Assembly: GCF_030160075.1 (NCBI RefSeq)
Contig: NZ_BSNQ01000005.1
Coordinates: forward strand, 186,001-250,000
DNA: 64,000 bases
Direction of reading: 5' to 3'
Origin: Dyella lipolytica
GTDB lineage: Bacteria; Pseudomonadota; Gammaproteobacteria; Xanthomonadales; Rhodanobacteraceae
Position numbers and translations under genes: made by a program. Numbering within the stretch: the first letter of the stretch is position 1; the number at the start of each line of letters is the position of its first letter. Under the pieces are notes generated by a model that ran no database searches, was not told where the DNA came from, and saw only the letters and a list, made by a program, of their open reading frames with translations. This document shows, piece after piece, positions 30,716-37,317 of this stretch.

Positions 30716-30744
30716 TTGACACTCCCGCACCGCAGCAAGACAAT
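30716..30744 (+). promoter_or_regulatory. Sigma70-type promoter of the mgtA leader
   Basis: A perfect -35 hexamer TTGACA (30716-30721), a 17-bp spacer and a -10 GACAAT (30739-30744, four of six matches). Transcription would start near 30751, giving a leader of about 230 nt before the first well-supported start codon and about 640 nt before mgtA. Confidence 0.6.
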
Positions 30745-30805
30745 GCACGCGCCCGCCGGCGCGCTATTGGCCGACCGGGCCTCTGTCCGAACTTAACCAA
30801 GGCAT

Positions 30806-30922
30806 ATGGACGTTTACCCTAGTCGCAACGTCGACATCCGCTCGCATCGGGTGCCGGCATTGCATAACAAGCTGATCGTTCGCGGCAACCGCCAGCGGTT
30901 GGCCGGCGCTTTCCTAGGCTAG
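30806..30922 (+). CDS. Possible 38-residue leader peptide (uORF1)
   Basis: ATG at 30806 with AAGG a few bases upstream; stop TAG at 30920. The peptide begins MDVYPSRNVDIRSHRVPALH and ends LAGAFLG; six Arg residues and two Pro. Its last codons and stop lie inside the hairpin formed by GGCCGG (30901) and CCGGCC (30929), so a translating ribosome would open that hairpin. Translation is inferred from position and ribosome-binding site only. Confidence 0.4.
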   Translation: MDVYPSRNVDIRSHRVPALHNKLIVRGNRQRLAGAFLG

Positions 30923-30978
30923 GGAAGTCCGGCCCGCTCCTAACGGTGCCGTGAGCACCGTTTTTAAGGAGATGGGCC
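30901..30978 (+). promoter_or_regulatory. Putative RNA switch with terminator-like hairpin and Shine-Dalgarno sequestration
   Basis: Two alternative pairings share one strand. Structure 1: GGCCGG (30901-30906) with CCGGCC (30929-30934), enclosing TTTCC/GGGAA. Structure 2: GGCCC (30931-30935) and CTCCT (30937-30941) with AGGAG (30967-30971) and GGGCC (30974-30978), which buries the ribosome-binding site of the next frame. Both surround a hairpin AACGGTGC / GCACCGTT (30942-30962) followed by five T, which looks like an intrinsic terminator. A third palindrome, AACCGC-CA-GCGGTT, lies at 30887. I recognise no known riboswitch family. Confidence 0.6.
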
Positions 30979-30979
30979 G

Positions 30980-31234
30980 ATGAAGCTCCTTCGCGATTTC
31001 TTTCGCCTCCGCACCGCAGGCCGGTTTTCCGTGGCTGGCCGGCGCGATGCTGTGCGCGTTCCGTTCACCGTGACCGTTCCCCAGCCGCTGAACAAGCAGG
31101 CCGAGCGGGCTCCGATCGATATGCATTGGCAGATCGAGGCTGGCCAGGGTCGCCCCCTGTCGCATTGGCACGAACACCCCGCCGCGGACTTGCCGCGCAC
31201 GTCCCGTCATCTTCATCTGGTATCAAGCCACTGA
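30980..31234 (+). CDS. Small protein upstream of mgtA, 84 residues (uORF2)
   Basis: ATG at 30980 preceded by AAGGAG at the ideal distance. The product is basic at the N-terminus (MKLLRDFFRLRTAGRF), has a middle part VPFTVTVPQPLNKQAERAPI and a His/Trp-containing C-terminus (DMHWQIEAG, SHWHEHPA). No signal peptide or membrane segment; I do not recognise the family. Its ribosome-binding site is the one hidden by the alternative helix at 30931-30978. The stop codon overlaps the ATG of a further short frame (TGATG). It may be a genuine small protein or part of the mgtA regulatory leader. Confidence 0.6.
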   Translation: MKLLRDFFRLRTAGRFSVAGRRDAVRVPFTVTVPQPLNKQAERAPIDMHWQIEAGQGRPLSHWHEHPAADLPRTSRHLHLVSSH

Positions 31235-31323
31235 TGCGCCGTAGCAATCTGCGCAAAGGGTGGCCTCCGCCATGGTCGGTTTTCCGGCCGGGGCGGCATC
31301 GCCCTGAGCGCGGATCGCCATAG
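31234..31323 (+). CDS. Possible Pro/Arg-rich leader peptide before mgtA (uORF3)
   Basis: A 29-codon frame whose ATG shares a base with the stop codon of the 84-residue frame, so translation would be coupled. The peptide starts MRRSNLRKGWPPPW and ends RPGRHRPERGSP: six prolines, three of them consecutive, and eight arginines. It ends 65 nt before the mgtA ATG. In E. coli and Salmonella a short peptide with several Pro and Arg codons (MgtL) precedes mgtA and controls it according to Mg2+ and proline. Function here is inferred from this resemblance in layout and composition. Confidence 0.4.
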   Translation: MRRSNLRKGWPPPWSVFRPGRHRPERGSP

Positions 31324-31388
31324 CGGAAGCTAGTCGTCTCAAACGCTCGCCTCCGTGTCGCACGCACATTCATCCACGGAAGCGAAAC

Positions 31389-34055
31389 ATGATGAAGCAA
31401 TCCACCCAGGCTGTTATGGCCAAGGCTGTCGCCAAGGTAACGGCCGCGCCGCTGCGCGCGACCGCCGCCCAGGATGCATTCAAGGAGAACGAGGCGCTGC
31501 TGGTCGAGCTGGATACCAGTGCGGCCGGTCTCAACGAGGAGCAGATCACCGAGCGGCTGGCGCGCGACGGTGTGAACGAGGTGTCGCACGAGAAGCCGCC
31601 GCACTGGACGGTCCAGCTGCTGCGCGCGTTCAAGAACCCCTTCATCGTCGTGCTGCTGATTCTGGCGGGAGTGCAGGTGTTCCTCACGCCGGACGATCTG
31701 TCGGGGCCGATCATCATTGCGGTGATGGTCGGCATCAGCGTGCTGCTCAGCTTCAGCCAGGAATACCGTTCCACCAAGGCTGCGGAAAAGCTCAAGGCGA
31801 TGGTGCGCAACACGGCCACCGTCACGCGCCGCGCCTCGGACGAACATAGCGAGCGCATCGAAGTGCCGGTCGGCGAGCTGGTGGTGGGCGACATCGTGCA
31901 TCTGGCGGCGGGCGACATGGTGCCCGCCGATCTGCGCTTGCTGACGGCGAAGGATCTGTTTATCAGCCAGGCCATCCTCACCGGCGAATCGCTGCCGGTG
32001 GAGAAGGCCGGTCCGGCTCAGGCACATGTGGTGGACAGTGGTGCGCATGGCGCGCAGGAGGGCAATCCGCTCGACCTGCCCACCGTCTGCTACATGGGCA
32101 CCAACGTCGTCAGCGGCACGGCCACTGCGGTGGCGGTGGCGACCGGTTCGCGTACCTATCTGGGTTCGCTGGCGCGCACCATTGTCGGCGAGCGCGTGCA
32201 GACCAGCTTCGATCGTGGCGTCAGCAGCGTTAGCTGGCTGCTGATCCGCTTCATGCTGGTGATGGTGCCGGTGGTGCTGGGCATCCAGTGGTACAAGCAC
32301 GGTTTTCTAGAGGCGCTGCTGTTCGCGCTGTCGGTCGCCGTCGGCCTGACGCCGGAAATGCTGCCGCTGATCGTTACCGCCAATCTCGCCAAGGGCGCGA
32401 TGGCGATGTCCCGGCGTAAGGTGGTGGTGAAGCGGCTCAACGCGATCCAGAACTTCGGCGCGATGGATGTGCTGTGCACCGACAAGACCGGCACCCTCAC
32501 GCTCGACAAGATCGTGCTGGAGCGTCACCTGGATCTGGACGGTGAGGATTCGGAAGACGCACTGGAATACGGCTACCTCAACAGCCACTTCCAGACCGGC
32601 CTGAAGAACCTGATGGACAAGGCCGTGCTGGCACATCGCGATCTCGAGCCGATCGTGGCGCGCTATCGCGTAGTGGACGAGATTCCGTTCGACTTCCAAC
32701 GCCGTCGCATGTCGGTGGTGCTGGCCAACGGCGACAGCCAGCATCTGCTGGTGTGCAAGGGCGCGGTCGAGGAAATGCTCTCCATCTGTACCACGGTGCG
32801 GAGTGGTGACGAGATCGTGCCGATGACCGACGAACGTCGTCGCGAGATCAAAGCGATGACGCGTCGCCTCAATGAGGATGGTCTGCGCGTACTCGTGGTG
32901 GCGATCAAGCAGCAGCCACCGAGCAATCGCACCTATGGTGTCGCTGACGAGACGGGATTGACCGCCGTCGGTTGCCTGGCCTTCCTCGATCCGCCCAAGG
33001 ACACCGCGGCCACTGCGATCGCCGCGCTGCATCACCACGGCGTCGAAGTGAAGGTGATTACCGGCGACAACGAAGCGGTGACACGCAAGATCTGCCGCGA
33101 AGTGGGTCTGGACGTGGAGCACTCCGCGCAGGGTCGCGACATCGAACCGCTGGACGATGCAGCGCTCGACGCGATGGTCAAGCGCACCACCGTGTTTGCC
33201 AAGATGTCGCCGCTGCAGAAGGCGCGCGTGGTGAAATCGCTGCAGCGCCAGGGTCACACCGTCGGCTTCCTCGGCGATGGCATCAACGACGCGCCGGCAT
33301 TGCGCGAGGCGGATGTCGGTATCTCGGTGGATACCGCCACCGATATCGCCAAGGAATCGGCAGACATCATCCTGCTGGAAAAGAACTTGATGGTGTTGGA
33401 GGAGGGTGTGCTCGAAGGGCGCATCACCTTCGGCAACATCATGAAGTACATCAAGATGACCGCCAGCTCCAATTTCGGCAATGTACTGAGCATGCTGGTC
33501 GCCAGCGCGTTCCTGCCGTTCCTGCCGATGTTGCCGCTACAGGTGCTGGTGCTGAATCTGTTGTACGACATCTCGCAGCTATCGATTCCGTTCGACCGCA
33601 TGGACGATGATTACCTGCGCAAACCGCAGAAGTGGGATGCCGGCGACATCGGTCGTTTCATGGTGTGGATCGGGCCGGCCAGTTCGGTGTTCGACATGAC
33701 CACCTTTGCGTTGCTGTGGTACGTGTTCGGCGCCAATAGTGCGGACCACCAGGCGTTTTTCCAGTCCGGCTGGTTTATCGAAAGCCTGCTGACGCAGACG
33801 CTGGTGGTGCACATGATCCGCACGCGCAGGATCCCCTTCCTGCAGAGTGTCGCGGCAGCGCCGGTGCTGGGCCTGACTACGGCGATCATCGTGATCGGCA
33901 TGGTGATCCCCTACACCGCGCTCGGCACGAAGATCGGCATGCTGCAATTGCCCAACATCTACTACGCGTGGCTGGCGGTGACCGTGCTGGCGTATATGGC
34001 GCTGACGCAGATGATGAAATTGCTGTATATCCGCCGTTACGGGCGTTGGCTCTGA
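31389..34055 (+). CDS. mgtA: P-type Mg2+-translocating ATPase
   Basis: Imports Mg2+ at the cost of ATP (P3B-type ATPase), 888 residues. N-terminal cytoplasmic extension of about 70 residues, then the first helices (NPFIVVLLILAGVQVF), actuator motif ILTGESLPVEK, SVAVGLTPEMLPLIVTANLA in M4 (the MgtA variant of the PEGL region), phosphorylation site Asp365 in CTDKTGTLT, nucleotide-binding KGAVEEML, hinge motif VGFLGDGINDAPALREADVGIS, and the C-terminal helices with VLNLLYDISQLSIPFD, which is characteristic of MgtA/MgtB. The start has GGAAG upstream. It is preceded by a complex leader with short reading frames, suggesting post-initiation control. Confidence 0.95.
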   Translation: MMKQSTQAVMAKAVAKVTAAPLRATAAQDAFKENEALLVELDTSAAGLNEEQITERLARDGVNEVSHEKPPHWTVQLLRAFKNPFIVVLLILAGVQVFLTPDDLSGPIIIAVMVGISVLLSFSQEYRSTKAAEKLKAMVRNTATVTRRASDEHSERIEVPVGELVVGDIVHLAAGDMVPADLRLLTAKDLFISQAILTGESLPVEKAGPAQAHVVDSGAHGAQEGNPLDLPTVCYMGTNVVSGTATAVAVATGSRTYLGSLARTIVGERVQTSFDRGVSSVSWLLIRFMLVMVPVVLGIQWYKHGFLEALLFALSVAVGLTPEMLPLIVTANLAKGAMAMSRRKVVVKRLNAIQNFGAMDVLCTDKTGTLTLDKIVLERHLDLDGEDSEDALEYGYLNSHFQTGLKNLMDKAVLAHRDLEPIVARYRVVDEIPFDFQRRRMSVVLANGDSQHLLVCKGAVEEMLSICTTVRSGDEIVPMTDERRREIKAMTRRLNEDGLRVLVVAIKQQPPSNRTYGVADETGLTAVGCLAFLDPPKDTAATAIAALHHHGVEVKVITGDNEAVTRKICREVGLDVEHSAQGRDIEPLDDAALDAMVKRTTVFAKMSPLQKARVVKSLQRQGHTVGFLGDGINDAPALREADVGISVDTATDIAKESADIILLEKNLMVLEEGVLEGRITFGNIMKYIKMTASSNFGNVLSMLVASAFLPFLPMLPLQVLVLNLLYDISQLSIPFDRMDDDYLRKPQKWDAGDIGRFMVWIGPASSVFDMTTFALLWYVFGANSADHQAFFQSGWFIESLLTQTLVVHMIRTRRIPFLQSVAAAPVLGLTTAIIVIGMVIPYTALGTKIGMLQLPNIYYAWLAVTVLAYMALTQMMKLLYIRRYGRWL

Positions 34056-34082
34056 ACGAGCCATTTCATAGAACTGGTGGTA

Positions 34083-34219
34083 CTTCCTCTCCCCTTCGGG
34101 GGGAGGATGGTGGTGAAGGGTTGATCTTGCGATAGCGTTGCATCGAAGCACGCTTCGCAAGGTGGAATTACGCAAGATTGGCCCCTCATCCCAACCTTCT
34201 GCCCCAAGGGGAGAAGGAG
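34083..34219. repeat. Intergenic palindromic repeat, copy D
   Basis: Left foot CTTCCTCTCCCCTTCGGGGG, right foot CTGCCCCAAGGGGAGAAGG; inner ATTACGCAAGATTGGCCCCT is shared almost exactly with copies B and C. It separates mgtA from the next gene and, if read as coding, would add a false 46-residue extension to that gene. Confidence 0.85.
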
Positions 34220-34275
34220 CGGTGCGGTCCCGCGGTATCGACGGTGGCCGCGAAACATGTTTTGGAGTTGCCGAC

Positions 34276-35943
34276 ATGAAAGGCACATTCGCCTTGTTTG
34301 ACATCGCCGGCTATGTCGCCCTGCTGTTATGGGGTACGCACATGGTCACCAGCGGCGTGCTGCGCGGCTACGGCAGCGCGCTGCGTCGTTGGCTTGGCCG
34401 TTATCTGGGCCGGCGCCCGGCTGCCTTCGCGTTTGGCGTGTGCCTCACCGCGCTGCTGCAGAGCAGTACCGCCACCGGCATGATGGCCACCTCGTTCGCG
34501 GCCAGCGGTTTCCTCGGCCTCGCACCGGGCTTGGCGGTGATGCTGGGCGCCAATGTCGGTACCACGCTGATCGTGCAAGTGATGTCGTTCGATATCGCGG
34601 TGATCGCGCCCATCATGATCCTGCTCGGCACGGCCCTGCATCGTCGCAGTGACGATGTGCGCTATCAGAACCTCGGTCGTGTCGGCATCGGTCTTGGCCT
34701 GATGCTGCTCGCATTGCATTTGCTGGTGCTGACGATGGCGCCGATCCAGAACGCGCAGGCGCTGCGCGCGGTGATGCAAAGCTTGTCCGACGAACCCATG
34801 CTGGCGCTGCTGGCGGCCGCCATACTGACGTGGCTGTGCCATTCCAGCGTCGCCGTGGTGTTGTTGATCGTCTCATTCGCCACGGCAGGTGTCATCGACG
34901 CACCCGAGGCACTGGCCTTGGTGCTGGGAGCCAATCTCGGCAGCACCCTGCCGGCGTTGCTTGAAGCGAACACACCCGTTGCTCGTCGCCTGCCGCTAGG
35001 CAATTTGCTGGTACGTGCATTCGGTTGCCTGGTTTGCCTGCCGTTGCTGCACCCGCTGACGCATTGGCTGGCGCCGCTCGGTGCTTCGCCAGCGCGTATG
35101 GCGGTGAACTTCCATACCGCGTTCAACTTGGGGCTGGCGCTGATTTTCATTTTGCCGGTGGAGCGCCTCGCGCAAATTTTGGTTCGTTTGCAACCGGAGC
35201 CACCGCGTCCGGCCGACCCGGGCTTACCGCTGTATCTCGATGAAGCGGCGCTCGATAGCGCCAACGTGGCACTGGTCAACGCCACCCGCGAAGCCATGCG
35301 CATGGCCGATACGGTCGAAAGCATGCTCACCAATCTGGTCGAGGTATTCGGCACGGACGATGCGGCACGCGCGTCCGCCATCAGCCGGATGGATCCGTCG
35401 CTGGATCGTCTCGGCATCGCTATCCGTCAATATCTCGCCGATCTGGTTGGCGAAGCGTTGAATGAGGAAGACGGCGAACGCAGCCAGGAGATCCATGCGT
35501 TCGTGATCAACATCGAGCATATCGGCGATATCACCGCCAACAACCTGATGGAGTTCGCCGCCAAGAAGGCCCAGAGCGGGCAGGATTTTTCCGCCGACGA
35601 TATCCAGGACCTCGCGGTCATGCACACGCAGATCATGGAAAGCCTGCGGTTGGGCATCACCGTGTTCATGCGCGGCGATCTGCGTGCAGCGCAGCAGCTG
35701 GTCGAGCGTAAAGAATTGCTGTGGCGATTGGAAAACGAAGCCTCCGATCGGCATATCCGCGCCCTGCGTGAACAGCGCGATGGCGGTGGTGGTGATGTCT
35801 ATCTACGCATTCTGCGCGATCTCAAGCGCATCCACTCGCACCTCGCGGCACTGGCCTATCTGCCTCTGGAGCGTGCCGGCCTGTTGCAGAACCGGCTGGT
35901 TCGCGAACCGAATTCCAACCATGTAGCAGAAGGAAAAGCCTGA
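34276..35943 (+). CDS. Na+/phosphate cotransporter family protein with PhoU-like domain
   Basis: 555 residues of the NptA/YjbB family. The membrane half has two inverted repeats with the family QSST motifs: CLTALLQSSTATGMMATSF (about residue 60) followed by VMLGANVGTTLIVQ, and CHSSVAVVLLIVSF followed by LVLGANLGSTLPALLEAN. The C-terminal 190 residues form a helical PhoU-like domain (EAMRMADTVESMLTNL; HAFVINIEHIGDITANNLMEF). Such proteins move or release phosphate with Na+. Start ATG 34276 is preceded by GGAG; a longer frame from 34138 reads through a repeat and is rejected. Confidence 0.9.
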   Translation: MKGTFALFDIAGYVALLLWGTHMVTSGVLRGYGSALRRWLGRYLGRRPAAFAFGVCLTALLQSSTATGMMATSFAASGFLGLAPGLAVMLGANVGTTLIVQVMSFDIAVIAPIMILLGTALHRRSDDVRYQNLGRVGIGLGLMLLALHLLVLTMAPIQNAQALRAVMQSLSDEPMLALLAAAILTWLCHSSVAVVLLIVSFATAGVIDAPEALALVLGANLGSTLPALLEANTPVARRLPLGNLLVRAFGCLVCLPLLHPLTHWLAPLGASPARMAVNFHTAFNLGLALIFILPVERLAQILVRLQPEPPRPADPGLPLYLDEAALDSANVALVNATREAMRMADTVESMLTNLVEVFGTDDAARASAISRMDPSLDRLGIAIRQYLADLVGEALNEEDGERSQEIHAFVINIEHIGDITANNLMEFAAKKAQSGQDFSADDIQDLAVMHTQIMESLRLGITVFMRGDLRAAQQLVERKELLWRLENEASDRHIRALREQRDGGGGDVYLRILRDLKRIHSHLAALAYLPLERAGLLQNRLVREPNSNHVAEGKA

Positions 35944-36015
35944 ACTTGGACAGTCACACGCAAGCCGAACCACCCAGTATTAACTCGCCTTACTGACCCT
36001 CGCGCGCCGCGTGCG

Positions 36016-36104
36016 GCTCCTTCAAGGAGCTTCCCCGGAGGCGGTGGCTTTAGGCGGCCTAACCGCGGTCCGGGACGTGCCCGGCCGTTGCCTGAGCAGC
36101 GGCC
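36016..36104 (+). promoter_or_regulatory. Hairpin-rich leader before the heavy-metal efflux operon
   Basis: Four hairpins follow one another: GCTCC-TTCAA-GGAGC (36016-36030), GCGGT...ACCGC enclosing TTAGG/CCTAA (36041-36066), CCGGG-ACGTG-CCCGG (36070-36084), and GGCCG...CGGCC with TGC/GCA inside (36083-36104). None is followed by a T-run. They lie 85 nt before the adaptor gene. No known metal riboswitch consensus was recognised, so this is only noted as structured. Confidence 0.45.
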
Positions 36105-36189
36105 AGCCCTCCTTTCACCGTATTGCAATAGCTCTGTGGCCTTGTGGTGATGCGGAGTGCATTCGAGCGTCATGCCGAAGGGGAAATCT

Positions 36190-37317
36190 ATGTTTCATCA
36201 ATTGAATAAAAATGGATCGCGACTGTCCTTCGTGATTGCCGTTGCTTTGAGCATGGCCGCCTGCTCGCACGGCGCGAATGAGGCGACGGAGACGGCGCCC
36301 GCTTTCACCGTCGATAACGGCTTGCTGAAAGTGCCCAGCGATTCGCCGCTGCGCAAAGAGCTGGTCGTGCAACCGGTTGAAATGCGCGAGGCGCCGCATG
36401 CCTTGGTGTTCCCGGGGAACGTCGAGGCCGATCCGGCACGCACAGCCAATGTGCTCCCGCCGCTGACCGGCAAAGTCGTCGAGCTGAAAGTCGGCCTGGG
36501 CGATCACGTCACCCGTGGACAATTGCTTGCGATCATCGACTCCGGCGACCTCGCACAGGCGTATGCCGATGTCGACAAAGCACACGACGCACTCGACCTG
36601 GCCAAAAAGACTCTGGACCGCGCGCGCGGTGTGAAAGAAGCCGGCGGTAACGCCACCAAGGATCTGGAAGCGGCGCAGAGCGGCTACAACCAGGCCTTGG
36701 CCGAATTCAATCGCGCCCAGACGCGGCTCACGGCGGTGGGCGGTGCACCGGGTGCTCAGGCGAAGCGGCCGATGCAGATCGTCGCGCCGGCCAGCGGTTA
36801 TGTCACCGCGTTGTCGGTATCGCCGGGCACGTACGTCAACGACGCCACCGCCGCGATGATGACCATCTCCAATCTCGACTCGGTATGGATCACCTCCAAT
36901 GTGCCGGAGAGCGATGTCGGCCAGGTCGCCAAGGGCCAGAAAGTGCACGCCACCCTGATGGCATATCCGGATCAGGCTTTCAACGGCACCGTGACGTTCG
37001 TCAATCCGCTGCTGCAGTCGGATACGCGACGCGATCTCGTGCGCGCAGCATTCCCCAATCAGGATGGACGGCTGAAGCCGAACATGTATGCCAATGTCAG
37101 CATCGACATTCCGCAGCCCGCGCAAGTGTTCGTGCCGGAGTCGGCCCTGCTGATGAACAACGACAACGTCAGCGTGTTTGTGGAAGTCTCACCGTGGACG
37201 TTCGAGCGTCGCACCGTTGATCTGAGTTACGACGAATCGGGCGATACGCGTGTGCTCAAAGGGCTCAAGGCGGGTGATCGCGTGATCGTCAGGGGCGGAG
37301 TATTGCTCAATGATTAA
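36190..37317 (+). CDS. RND efflux adaptor lipoprotein (CzcB/CusB-like)
   Basis: 375-residue periplasmic adaptor. Lipoprotein signal with lipobox SMAAC, lipid-modified Cys25. It then shows the HlyD-type order: first barrel-sandwich half (TGKVVELKVGLGDHVTRGQLL), coiled-coil hairpin (DLAQAYADVDKAHDALDLAK ...), second half (IVAPASGYVTALSVSPGTYV), beta-barrel (DSVWITSNVPESDVGQVAKG) and membrane-proximal domain (ALLMNNDNVSVFVEVSP). Start ATG 36190 has AAGGGGA upstream. The stop overlaps the permease start by 8 nt. Confidence 0.9.
   Translation: MFHQLNKNGSRLSFVIAVALSMAACSHGANEATETAPAFTVDNGLLKVPSDSPLRKELVVQPVEMREAPHALVFPGNVEADPARTANVLPPLTGKVVELKVGLGDHVTRGQLLAIIDSGDLAQAYADVDKAHDALDLAKKTLDRARGVKEAGGNATKDLEAAQSGYNQALAEFNRAQTRLTAVGGAPGAQAKRPMQIVAPASGYVTALSVSPGTYVNDATAAMMTISNLDSVWITSNVPESDVGQVAKGQKVHATLMAYPDQAFNGTVTFVNPLLQSDTRRDLVRAAFPNQDGRLKPNMYANVSIDIPQPAQVFVPESALLMNNDNVSVFVEVSPWTFERRTVDLSYDESGDTRVLKGLKAGDRVIVRGGVLLND

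Noticed and set aside
31065..32300. 411-codon minus-strand frame across the mgtA leader
   Set aside because: His/Arg/Gln-rich antisense of mgtA; no ribosome-binding site or domain.
34138..34275. 46-residue N-terminal extension of the phosphate cotransporter
   Set aside because: It is a translation of intergenic repeat copy D; the ATG at 34276 has a ribosome-binding site and matches the family start.
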